From Agaricicola taiwanensis (GTDB lineage Bacteria > Pseudomonadota > Alphaproteobacteria > Rhizobiales > Methylopilaceae), in the NCBI RefSeq assembly GCF_014635245.1, contig NZ_BMCP01000002.1, positions 248,001 to 312,000 of the forward strand: 64,000 nt of DNA. Direction: 5' to 3'. Shown in pieces: positions 17,429-24,841 of this stretch (within the stretch, counting starts at the first letter, position 1; each line of letters starts with the position of its first letter). The notes beneath the pieces were generated by a model. It saw nothing but the letters and a program-made list of their open reading frames with translations. It made no database searches and had not been told where the DNA came from. Made by a program: the position numbers and the translations under genes.

Positions 17429-17845
17429 ATGACGGACGTTATTGATCAAGAGTATCATCCCAGCGAGGATGAGCCTTTCATGAATGAGCGTCAGCGTGAA
17501 TATTTTCGCGCCAAGCTCCTCCAGTGGAAAGAGGACATCCTGCGCGAGAGCCGGGAGACGCTTGAGCATCTGCAGGACGAAAATCAGAATCATCCCGATC
17601 TTGTGGATCGGGCTTCGTCAGAAACCGACCGGGCCATCGAGCTTCGGGCTCGTGATCGGCAACGCAAACTGATCTCCAAGATCGACGCCGCCATCAAGCG
17701 GATCGACGACGGCAGCTACGGCTATTGCGAGGAGACGGGTGAACCCATCTCCCTTAAGCGGCTGGATGCCCGCCCCATCGCGACGCTGTCGATCGAGGCG
17801 CAGGAACGCCACGAACGTCGCGAGCGCGTTTATCGGGACGAGTGA
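17429..17845 (+). CDS. dksA: RNA polymerase-binding transcription factor DksA
   Basis: DksA binds the RNA polymerase secondary channel and works with ppGpp in the stringent response. The 138-residue product has the coiled coil (about 20-85, with NHPDLVDRASSETDRAIELR) and the zinc-finger region GYCEETGEPI...RLDARPIATLS. The four zinc-ligand positions are C, T, S and A (only Cys100 remains), the single-cysteine type described in Rhodobacter. I chose the ATG at 17429 (MTDVIDQEYHP) from the length of alphaproteobacterial homologues; upstream in-frame codons exist but are unlikely. A hairpin terminator follows the stop codon. Confidence 0.92.
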   Translation: MTDVIDQEYHPSEDEPFMNERQREYFRAKLLQWKEDILRESRETLEHLQDENQNHPDLVDRASSETDRAIELRARDRQRKLISKIDAAIKRIDDGSYGYCEETGEPISLKRLDARPIATLSIEAQERHERRERVYRDE

Positions 17846-17850
17846 CCCAT

Positions 17851-17879
17851 AAAAAAGGCGACCCACGGGCCGCCTTTTT
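17851..17879. terminator. Bidirectional terminator between dksA and the aldolase gene
   Basis: The sequence is AAAAAAGGCG-ACCCACGGGC-CGCCTTTTT. An imperfect GC-rich stem is flanked by an A-run on one side and a T-run on the other, placed between convergent genes. Confidence 0.8.
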
Positions 17880-17896
17880 CGTATTGGAGAGGAAGG

Positions 17897-18826
17897 TCAG
17901 ACTGCCGCGCGCTTGTCCTTGATCGCCAAGCGCGCCAGAAGGTAGTCGACCTCCGCTCGCCCGGCCGCGCTGAGAGACGAGCCGGGCTTGCGCTGTGCGT
18001 CGTGGGCAATGATGCCGCGCTTGGCCATGACATACTTCCGGACTGCCAGGCCCACGCCCTGCTGCTGCTCGTAGCGCGCCAGCGGCAGATGGGCATCGAA
18101 GAGGTCATGGGCATCTTCGCGGCGCCCTTCCTTGGACAGCCGCACCACGTCGACCAGCATGTCGGGGAACGCATAGCCGGTCATGGCGCCATCCGCGCCG
18201 CGTTCCATCTCGAAATCCAGGAACAGGCCGCCGTTGCCGGTGAGAATGGAGATCGGACGCATGGAGCCGTCCTTCTCAAAGCCGCGCAAGGTTGAAATCT
18301 TCTCCAGGCCCGGCCAGTCCTCATGCTTCAGCATCACACAGGAGGGCAGGTCCTGGATGATCCGGCGGATGACGCCGGGTGTCATTTGCACCGACAGCGT
18401 GAGTGGGTAGTCCTGCAGTACCCACGGGATGTCGGAGCCAATGGCCTCAATGGCCTGTTTGAAATAGGTGACGATCTGATCGTCGGTGCGCAGCGAGGGG
18501 ATGGGGGCGATCATGACGCCTGCGGCGCCCGCATCCATGGCCTTGCGGGCCAGGCTGCGCATGGCGGCGAAGCCCGGAGCGGAAACCCCAACCACCACCT
18601 GGAGCTTGTCGGCGCGCTTGATGACCTGGGACGCAACGGCGATGGCTTCGTCGGCGTCCAGCTTCGGCGCCTCGCCCATGATGCCGAGTACGGTGATGCC
18701 GCTGCAGCCAACCTCGGTGTAGAAGTCGCACATGCTGTCGACCGACTTCACGTCAATTCCGCCTTCGGGGTCGAAGGGCGTTGGTGCGATGGCAAAGGTG
18801 CCTTCGGCTTTGTTGGTCAGTTGCAT
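17897..18826 (-). CDS. Dihydrodipicolinate synthase-family aldolase
   Basis: This is a class I aldolase or lyase of the DapA/NanA TIM-barrel family. The Schiff-base lysine is Lys167 (in CVMLKHEDW) and the conserved tyrosine is Tyr140 (in QDYPLT). The N-terminal motif is GITVLGIMGEAPKLD, where DapA proper usually has GTTGE; together with the 309-residue length this suggests a catabolic family member and not lysine biosynthesis. The gene is divergent from a DUF1932 dehydrogenase and a GntR regulator, implying one regulated pathway, perhaps of a hydroxy- or keto-acid. I chose the ATG at 18826; a TTG at 18847 is an in-frame alternative. Confidence 0.85.
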   Translation of the reverse strand: MQLTNKAEGTFAIAPTPFDPEGGIDVKSVDSMCDFYTEVGCSGITVLGIMGEAPKLDADEAIAVASQVIKRADKLQVVVGVSAPGFAAMRSLARKAMDAGAAGVMIAPIPSLRTDDQIVTYFKQAIEAIGSDIPWVLQDYPLTLSVQMTPGVIRRIIQDLPSCVMLKHEDWPGLEKISTLRGFEKDGSMRPISILTGNGGLFLDFEMERGADGAMTGYAFPDMLVDVVRLSKEGRREDAHDLFDAHLPLARYEQQQGVGLAVRKYVMAKRGIIAHDAQRKPGSSLSAAGRAEVDYLLARLAIKDKRAAV

Positions 18827-18889
18827 CAGATGGGCGTCCTGGGTCAATGAGGGGGGGGGCGGAGCGGGGATAGCCGTCCACGAGAAATG

Positions 18890-18901
18890 ATTGTGTACAA
18901 T
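18890..18901. promoter_or_regulatory. Putative GntR (FCD-type) operator
   Basis: ATTGTGTACAAT is a 12-bp palindrome with 5-bp perfect arms, of the TTGT-N2-ACAA type bound by FadR/FCD-family GntR regulators. It lies 64 bp upstream of the aldolase start, in the divergent region shared with the GntR operon. Confidence 0.6.
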
Positions 18902-19096
18902 GCGTGGGTGGGGCTGTCAAACCAACGACCCCCGGCCGTTCTTGCAAAAATTCTGATTTCTGAGCATAGAACTTCTAGAAGATGCTTCTCTGCGATGGTG
19001 CTTGCTCTGACGGGTCTCACCGCTGTTTTCAAGCTCTTTTCATAGACATCTCACCCAGATTGTGTTTTTTTTGTTCTTATCGGTGAGGATGGTGTG

Positions 19097-19975
19097 ATGC
19101 TGGCAGTGATGGGATGTGGCGAGGTTGGGCTGCTTTACGCGCGTGCCCTTCGGCAGGCGGGCCAAGCGATCACGCTTTGTGACCCGAAGCCGAGGGAGGA
19201 GGTCAAGCTTTGGGCCGCCAGGGAAGGGATTGCTCTCCATCCGTCCTCCGGTTCCTGGCTTGCTGACGCTGATGTGGTGGTGTCCTGCGTCGTCGGTAGC
19301 CTTTCGCTTGCGGTCGCAAGGCGCGGCTTCCGCGATATGCGCTCGGACACCCTTTTCATCGATATGACCACCAGTGATCCGGACGAGATCAGAGCCGCCG
19401 CGGCTGAGGCCGCTGCCGCCGACATCCTCTATGCTGATGTGGCCATCATGGGGGCTGTGGCGCTATCAGGCGCCCGGACCCATCTCCTCGTGGCCGGGAC
19501 GGGAGCTCCAGCGGCAACAAGGCTTTTCGGCGCCATCGATGCGCCCATTCGCGCCATCACGGCCGGTGCGGGAGATGCTGCCGCGCTGAAGCTCCTCCGC
19601 AGCGTCTTTACCAAAGGACTCGAGGCTCTGGCCATTGAAACATTTCTGGCCGCGGAACGGCAGAATGTGACGGATGCGCTTTATGACGTGCTTGGCGATA
19701 TCGACCGAAATCCACTTCGGAACACGCTTGAAGTGCTTATTCGCACCCATGTCATCCACGCAGCCCGGCGCCTGAACGAGGTGGAGGAGGCGGAGCGGCA
19801 GTTGCGCAAGGCGGGGCTGCCGGCGGACGTCCTGCCTGGGGTGCGTGCCCGCTTTGAGCGCACCAGCGCCTCTTTGGCCCGGCGGCCGTCGATCGACAGG
19901 ATACCATCCATCGGCGAGGCCTTTGCCTGGCTGGACGAGGATGCGCGTGCTTCATCCGGAGCCATGGTGTCATGA
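19097..19975 (+). CDS. NAD(P)-dependent dehydrogenase with DUF1932 domain
   Basis: This belongs to the beta-hydroxyacid dehydrogenase / 6-phosphogluconate dehydrogenase-like group. The N-terminal Rossmann fold has the dinucleotide motif MGCGEVG at about residues 6-12, followed by SCVVGS and an FIDMTTSDP segment. The C-terminal helical part (about 190-260) matches DUF1932. The substrate is unknown; relatives act on hydroxy acids or sugar acids. I chose the ATG at 19097, preceded by GAGGA; a GTG at 19094 is possible. It overlaps the GntR gene as ATGA and is divergent from the aldolase gene, suggesting a shared catabolic route. Confidence 0.82.
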   Translation: MLAVMGCGEVGLLYARALRQAGQAITLCDPKPREEVKLWAAREGIALHPSSGSWLADADVVVSCVVGSLSLAVARRGFRDMRSDTLFIDMTTSDPDEIRAAAAEAAAADILYADVAIMGAVALSGARTHLLVAGTGAPAATRLFGAIDAPIRAITAGAGDAAALKLLRSVFTKGLEALAIETFLAAERQNVTDALYDVLGDIDRNPLRNTLEVLIRTHVIHAARRLNEVEEAERQLRKAGLPADVLPGVRARFERTSASLARRPSIDRIPSIGEAFAWLDEDARASSGAMVS

Positions 19976-20682
19976 CCCGCGTTCTCGCAGAAAGAGACGA
20001 TGAGGGGGCGGCGATGCCTTTGCGGCCGGGCGGATCCGCCACGGATCACGTCTACGATACGCTGCGCCGGCAGATCATGGCGGGGCGCTACGCGCCAGGC
20101 GTGCAGCTGAAGGAAGAGCAGATCGCCGAAAGCCTGTCCGTCAGCCGCACCCCGGTGCGTGCCGCGCTCCAGCGTCTCGTCGGTGACGGGCTGCTGCGCT
20201 CGGCGACGAACCGCGGCGTTTTCGTTGCTGAATGGACGCGCTGGGACATCGAGGATGTGTTCGAACTGCGACTGGCCCTGGAACCGTTAGCAGCTGGCCT
20301 CGCGGCGCAGCGCGCGACAGAAGAGCAGATCGCCGAGATGACCGCGCTGACCGACCGGATGGACGATCTCGCCGACGAGACCTTCCGTGAGCGCCTCCAG
20401 GATATCCAGAACGCGAACCATGCCTTTCATGATCTGGTGATCCAGGCGGCGGGCTCGCCGCGGTTGGCTCAATTCGCGCTGAGCCTGACCGGCATGCCCA
20501 TGATCGTCGGCACGTTCCATTTCTATGACTACATGGACATGCGGGGCAGTGTTCAGCATCACCGTGAACTGATCGAGGCCATCAAGGCCAAGGATCGGTA
20601 TTTCGCCGCCCAGGTCATGGCGGTCCACCTCAGGGTCACCCACGAGATCTTCAAGAAAAACCAGACTTCGGCCCAGGAATGA
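19972..20682 (+). CDS. GntR-family regulator (FadR/FCD subfamily)
   Basis: This is a transcription factor with an N-terminal winged helix (about residues 22-90, including HVYDTLRRQIMAGRY and the recognition region LSVSRTPVRAALQRL) and a C-terminal helical FCD ligand-binding domain (about 95-225) with metal-site-type histidines (HAFHD, QHHRELIEAI, HLRVTHE). It is coupled by an ATGA overlap to the dehydrogenase gene. The palindrome at 18890-18901 is its likely operator, so it probably represses the aldolase and its own operon until a pathway acid binds. The ligand is unknown. Confidence 0.9.
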   Translation: MTRVLAERDDEGAAMPLRPGGSATDHVYDTLRRQIMAGRYAPGVQLKEEQIAESLSVSRTPVRAALQRLVGDGLLRSATNRGVFVAEWTRWDIEDVFELRLALEPLAAGLAAQRATEEQIAEMTALTDRMDDLADETFRERLQDIQNANHAFHDLVIQAAGSPRLAQFALSLTGMPMIVGTFHFYDYMDMRGSVQHHRELIEAIKAKDRYFAAQVMAVHLRVTHEIFKKNQTSAQE

Positions 20683-20684
20683 GC

Positions 20685-20714
20685 GCGGCCTCCAGGGGGG
20701 AGCCTGGAGGCCGC
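20685..20714. terminator. 12-bp hairpin between convergent gntR and flgH
   Basis: A perfect 12-bp stem (GCGGCCTCCAGG / CCTGGAGGCCGC, 6-nt loop) starts just after the GntR stop codon. There is no T-tract on either strand, so intrinsic termination is uncertain. It could block convergent read-through or stabilise a 3' end. Confidence 0.5.
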
Positions 20715-20764
20715 ATCGCGCCGTCTCCCGGGGGAGCGGGACTGTGACGGCGGAAGAGAGAACC

Positions 20765-21517
20765 TTAGAAGGGCAGGAGAATATCCAGGACCTGCTGACC
20801 GTAGCGGGGCTGCTGGACGTCGGTGATCTGGCCGCGGCCGCCGTAGGCGATACGAGCTTCGGCGATCTTGGTGCTGTCGATCTGGTTGGAGCTGTCGATG
20901 TCTTCAGGACGCACGATACCCGCCACGATCAGCTCACGGATCTCGAAGTTGACACGGATCTCCTGGCGGCCTTCGACCACAAGGTTTCCATTGGGCAGGA
21001 TCTGCGTCACGACGGCCGCGACGTTGGTCACCAGCCGCTCCGAGCGCTCAACGGAGCCGGCGCCGGAGCTGGAGGACGTTGATCCGGCGCGAACGAGATT
21101 CTCGTTGTCGACCGCCTCGGGAAGCACCTTGTTGAGAGCCTGCTCGTATCCGAACAGGTTGTTGAGGCCGAGGCCTTCGCTGTTGGTGCGGGTACGCTCC
21201 GTCTCGTTCTCAAACTCCGCCCTGTCGGAGACCTGGACCTTCACGGTGAGGATGTCGCCGACCTTTTGCGCACGCTGATCCTTGAAGAAGCCGCGTGAGC
21301 CTGTCTGCCAGAGCGAGTTGGCCTGATAGGTTGCGACTTCCGGGTCAGGCATGGGCATGCGTACCGGGCGATAACCGGGCTGTGCCGTGGGATCCTCGAT
21401 GGCGGCGAGGGCTGGAGGCTGGCCGACCTGCTTCAGGCGATCAGCGGCGCCGCAGTTGGCGACCAAAAGGGCCAGACCAGCAGAAAGACAGGCTCTGGAG
21501 AGACTATAGGGGGTCAT
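20765..21517 (-). CDS. flgH: Flagellar L-ring lipoprotein FlgH
   Basis: FlgH forms the outer-membrane ring of the basal body. A lipoprotein signal peptide ends LLVANC, with the lipidated cysteine at residue 22. The L-ring domain contains GSRGFFKDQRAQKVGDILTV and the beta-rich part with NGNLVVEGRQEIRVNFEIRELIV. The C-terminus carries GRGQITDVQQPRYGQQVLD. The 250 residues are normal. It is the last gene of flgF-flgG-flgA-flgH and begins 12 bp after flgA. Confidence 0.95.
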   Translation of the reverse strand: MTPYSLSRACLSAGLALLVANCGAADRLKQVGQPPALAAIEDPTAQPGYRPVRMPMPDPEVATYQANSLWQTGSRGFFKDQRAQKVGDILTVKVQVSDRAEFENETERTRTNSEGLGLNNLFGYEQALNKVLPEAVDNENLVRAGSTSSSSGAGSVERSERLVTNVAAVVTQILPNGNLVVEGRQEIRVNFEIRELIVAGIVRPEDIDSSNQIDSTKIAEARIAYGGRGQITDVQQPRYGQQVLDILLPF

Positions 21518-21529
21518 ACTCGATACTCC

Positions 21530-22513
21530 TCAACGCGCGGACATGGCGACGGCATGGCCTGTCGCAACCGTGACCTGGCCGGCACCGGTGACGGTGCCAT
21601 CGATCACGCGCTTGGATTGTTTGTTCATGACGGAAACACGTGCTCCATGCGAGCCGGAGGCCAACGCCTCGCCGCGCACGGTCAGCGTCATACCGGGAAT
21701 GGCATGGATGATGGTGACGGCGCTGCCGCGCTCGACCAGAGTGGGCTTCTCCAGGTCTCCGGCTTTCACCGGCTCATCGGCGCGCAGAGCACGGCCCGCC
21801 ACCATGCCGACGGCATCGGCAAGGCTGGTCAGCATACCGCCGGTGACCGAGCGGCGCGGCAGGCGGGTCAGGGTGAGGTCGTCGGTGCCGAGCATCTTCT
21901 TGCGGGCGATGGCCCGCGTCGGAACAACCACCTCGACGCCATCGAACGCGTTCCCGATCACAGTTTTGCGTGCGGCAGGACCTGCGGGATCACCGAGGGT
22001 GATCTCCGCTTCGAAATGGCCGTTCTGCTCTGACCAGCTGATCACGCGGGCTTTGAGCTGCGCGTCCCGCGCGGCGTTTGCCGTGATCAAAGGGTCGCGG
22101 TCGAAGGCGATATCGATGTTCTCAGGTGCCGGGCTGCGGCTGTGCTCGGCGAGGGCAAGCCGAATCGCCGCTTCGATTTCGGTCTGGCCGGCGGCGCGGC
22201 CGACGCGTGTCACCGAAACCTCGGTGATGCTGCCGGCCATGATGCCGCCGAGACCGGCCTTTTCGGCGGCCGCGATAACGGCGGCGGCGGTGAGAGTGCC
22301 CGTCAGGCCGTGACCGGGCGCGCGAAAGATGGGCTTGTCGGAAAGGGCGCCGGCGTCGCTGACAAGATCTCCCAGGAGAACGATCTCGCGGGAGACGGTT
22401 ACGTCGGAACGAAGTGCGGGCGCGGCCTTGGCGGCGCCGACAAATGCGCTGAAGGCGGCGATGCCGAGAACGAAAGCGACCACGAGGCGAATCGGATGCG
22501 TCATCATCGTCAC
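21530..22513 (-). CDS. flgA: Flagellar P-ring assembly chaperone FlgA
   Basis: FlgA is the periplasmic chaperone needed for P-ring (FlgI) assembly. A signal peptide covers about residues 1-30 (ending GAAKA). Two domains follow, the second being the SAF-type beta domain with a KKMLGTDDLTLTRLP segment. The C-terminal half has GSAVTIIHAIPGMTLTVRGEAL. At 327 residues it is somewhat longer than enteric FlgA (219), as in other alphaproteobacteria. The start overlaps flgG as GTGA; the ATG at 22507 is an alternative start. Confidence 0.9.
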   Translation of the reverse strand: MTMMTHPIRLVVAFVLGIAAFSAFVGAAKAAPALRSDVTVSREIVLLGDLVSDAGALSDKPIFRAPGHGLTGTLTAAAVIAAAEKAGLGGIMAGSITEVSVTRVGRAAGQTEIEAAIRLALAEHSRSPAPENIDIAFDRDPLITANAARDAQLKARVISWSEQNGHFEAEITLGDPAGPAARKTVIGNAFDGVEVVVPTRAIARKKMLGTDDLTLTRLPRRSVTGGMLTSLADAVGMVAGRALRADEPVKAGDLEKPTLVERGSAVTIIHAIPGMTLTVRGEALASGSHGARVSVMNKQSKRVIDGTVTGAGQVTVATGHAVAMSAR

Positions 22514-23295
22514 CTGAGGTTGGAGGTTGCTTCGAGCATCTGGTCTGCGGCGGAGACCACCCGGGCGTTCATCTCGTAGGCGCGCTGCGCTGAGATGAGG
22601 TCCGAGATTTCCGTCACCGCGTTGACGTTGGCCTCTTCCAGGTGCCCCTGAAGCAGGGTTCCGAAGCCTTCCTGGCCAGCAACGCCGGCAATCTCCGGCC
22701 CGCTGGCGCCGGTTTCGCGGTAGAGGTTATCGCCGATGCTCTCGAGGCCCGACCTGTTGATGAAGCGGGCCATCTGAAGCTGGCCCAGTTCCTGAGGCTC
22801 GGCCTGGCCGGGCAGCTTCACTTCCACCGTGCCCTCGGCGTTGATGGAGATGCCGCTGGCATCCTCGGGAACCACGATACCCGGATCGACGATGTAGCCG
22901 TCGACGGTAACGATCTGGCCCTCCGCATCGAGCTCAAATGAGCCGTCGCGTGTGTAGGAGGTGGTTCCGTCGGGCATCTGGATGCGAAAGAAGCCGTCGC
23001 CCCGGATGGCGAGGTCGTACTCCTTTTCCGTCGGCGTGACATTGCCCTGTGTGAAGATCCGCGGCGTGGCCACGGTCCGGACACCGGAGCCGATCTCGAC
23101 ACCGGCCGGGACGATCGTTCCCGTCTCGGAGGTGGCGGTGCCGGCGCGCCGATTGATCTGGTAGAGCATGTCCTGAAAGCCGACGCGCTGCCGCTTGTAG
23201 GCGGTGGTGCGCATGTTGGCGATGTTGTTGGAGATGGTCTCGACGTTCAGTTCCTGAGCCATCATGCCGGTGGCTGCGGTGTAGAGCGCGCGCAT
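22510..23295 (-). CDS. flgG: Flagellar distal rod protein FlgG
   Basis: FlgG builds the distal rod that crosses the periplasm. The N-terminal rod motif (TGMMAQELNVETISNNIANM, then RTTAYKRQRVGFQDMLYQ) and C-terminal helix (AYEMNARVVSAADQMLEATSNLR) are complete. The 261 residues match the family. It lies between flgF and flgA in the flgF operon, with 12 bp to flgF and an overlap with flgA. Confidence 0.96.
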   Translation of the reverse strand: MRALYTAATGMMAQELNVETISNNIANMRTTAYKRQRVGFQDMLYQINRRAGTATSETGTIVPAGVEIGSGVRTVATPRIFTQGNVTPTEKEYDLAIRGDGFFRIQMPDGTTSYTRDGSFELDAEGQIVTVDGYIVDPGIVVPEDASGISINAEGTVEVKLPGQAEPQELGQLQMARFINRSGLESIGDNLYRETGASGPEIAGVAGQEGFGTLLQGHLEEANVNAVTEISDLISAQRAYEMNARVVSAADQMLEATSNLR

Positions 23296-23307
23296 GGTCT
23301 GGTCCCC

Positions 23308-24054
23308 TTAGGCCGGAATGTCGGACAGGCGTTCGATCGCGGTGGAGCGCATCTGTTCGCTGCGCTGCATGAGGCTCGAAATCGACTGATAGCTGCGGGT
23401 GAGTTCCATCATCCGCGAGATCTCCAGAACCGGTTCGACATTGGATTTCTCCAAGGCGCCCTGTTCCAGCCGCACTTCGCCGGCGCCCATCTCCGCGACG
23501 GGGGTGGGCGACTGGAAGAGATTGCTTCCGTCCGAGGTGAGGTTCTGGGGGTTCGGCACGTCGACCAGGCGGATGCGGCCGCGAGCACCGGCGTTGGTGG
23601 TGATGGTTCCGTCGGCGCCGATGGAAAGGTCTGTTTCGTTCTCGGCGAGCTGGAGGACACCCTCGGTCGTCATCACCGGAGCGCCGGACGCGGTCACCAA
23701 CTGCCCTGCGGTGTTGACCTGAAAGCTACCGTCGCGAGTGTAGCGTTCGCCCTGCGGCGTATCGATGACGAAAAAGCCCGAGCCGTTGATGGCCATATCC
23801 AGCGGATTGTCCGTCACCTGCATCGGGCCGGTCTTGAAGTCCTGCCAGGTGCCGCGGTCCTGCACATAGGACAGGCGCCGGTCAGATCTCGGAAAATCAT
23901 CGGAGCGAGCAACAGGCATGACGTATTCCTGGAACGCCATGCGCTGCGACTTGTAGCCGTTGGTCCCGATATTCGCGATGTTATTGGCCACCACGTCCAG
24001 CTCGCGCCGGAGCGCGGCTTGGCGGGACAGCCCGATCAGCAATGAATTGTCCAT
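23308..24054 (-). CDS. flgF: Flagellar proximal rod protein FlgF
   Basis: FlgF is a proximal rod subunit. I chose the ATG at 24054, which gives MDNSLLIGLSRQAALRREL followed by the rod motif VVANNIANIGTNGYKSQRM. GAGGGGAAG lies a few bases upstream, and the longer open frame to 24252 lacks family similarity and contains the promoter. The 248 residues end in a rod-type helix (MMELTRSYQSISSLMQRSEQ). It is the first gene of flgF-flgG-flgA-flgH and is divergent from fliL-fliM. Confidence 0.94.
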   Translation of the reverse strand: MDNSLLIGLSRQAALRRELDVVANNIANIGTNGYKSQRMAFQEYVMPVARSDDFPRSDRRLSYVQDRGTWQDFKTGPMQVTDNPLDMAINGSGFFVIDTPQGERYTRDGSFQVNTAGQLVTASGAPVMTTEGVLQLAENETDLSIGADGTITTNAGARGRIRLVDVPNPQNLTSDGSNLFQSPTPVAEMGAGEVRLEQGALEKSNVEPVLEISRMMELTRSYQSISSLMQRSEQMRSTAIERLSDIPA

Positions 24055-24128
24055 GCGACCGCTTCCCCTCGGTCGTTTACCATATGGCTGCCCCGGTCCT
24101 TCCCCGACCGCGACGCCGCAAATTGCAA

Positions 24129-24144
24129 TGCACTGAGCGTGCCA
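24129..24144 (-). promoter_or_regulatory. Sigma54-type promoter for the flgF operon
   Basis: On the minus strand the site is TGGCAC-N5-GTGCA, with a perfect -24 hexamer and GG-N10-GC spacing, 75 nt upstream of the flgF ATG. Confidence 0.75.
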
Positions 24145-24340
24145 AAGCGGAAATGTGTTGGTTTCTGAGCCGTTAACGAAAGTCCGGACAATTTTAGCGG
24201 TCGGCGTAATTTTCCGTTGAGGAAAGAACGGCCCGGCAAAAGTTGCCGCCAAAGGTTGTCCGAAAAGGAAGCGTTAACCTTTCTTTCGTTACTATTAAGC
24301 ATCGCAAAAAGGGGGCGGCTGGAAGGCCGTTCGGGATGCC

Positions 24341-24841
24341 ATGGCGAACGTCGCCGATGCTGCTACGGATGTGGAAGTCGCCGGTAAAGATTCGGCGAAG
24401 CCTGCCGGCAAGAAGAAAAAGCTGATGATGATCGGCGGGGCGATTGCTGTCCTCGCCGCGGCGGCGGGCGGCGGCTACTTCTTTTTGACCGGCGGCGAGA
24501 ATGCCCACGAAGGTGAAGCGGTTGTGGCTGAAAAGCCGCCGATCTTCATCGACCTGCCGGACATGATGGTCAACCTCGCGGTTCCGGCTGATCGCCCGCA
24601 ATATCTTAAACTGAAGATCGCGCTGGAAGTCTCCGACGAGCGGCTGGTGGAGCGGATCAACCCCATGATGCCGCGCGTGCTCGATGCATTCCAGGTGCAT
24701 CTGCGCGAGATGCGTCCCGCCGATCTCGATGGTTCGGCCGGCCTTTACCGCCTGAAGGAAGAGCTTCTTCGGCGCATCAATGCCGCGGTCTATCCAGGCA
24801 AGGTCGAAGCGATTCTCTTCAAAGAAGTTCTGGTGCAGTGA
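24341..24841 (+). CDS. fliL: Flagellar basal-body protein FliL
   Basis: FliL is a single-pass inner-membrane protein of the basal body that surrounds and supports the stators. A basic cytoplasmic N-terminus (KPAGKKKK) is followed by one transmembrane helix (about residues 29-50). The periplasmic domain has PPIFIDLPDMMVNLAVP, RPQYLKLKIALEVSD and a C-terminal VEAILFKEVLVQ. The 166 residues are normal. It is the first gene of fliL-fliM-DUF6468-motE and is divergent from flgF. I see no paired CtrA box before it, only scattered TTAAC half-sites. Confidence 0.93.
   Translation: MANVADAATDVEVAGKDSAKPAGKKKKLMMIGGAIAVLAAAAGGGYFFLTGGENAHEGEAVVAEKPPIFIDLPDMMVNLAVPADRPQYLKLKIALEVSDERLVERINPMMPRVLDAFQVHLREMRPADLDGSAGLYRLKEELLRRINAAVYPGKVEAILFKEVLVQ

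Noticed and set aside
24055..24340. A CtrA box for fliL-fliM
   Set aside because: TTAA occurs near 24174, 24274 and 24295 but never with a second half at 7-bp spacing.
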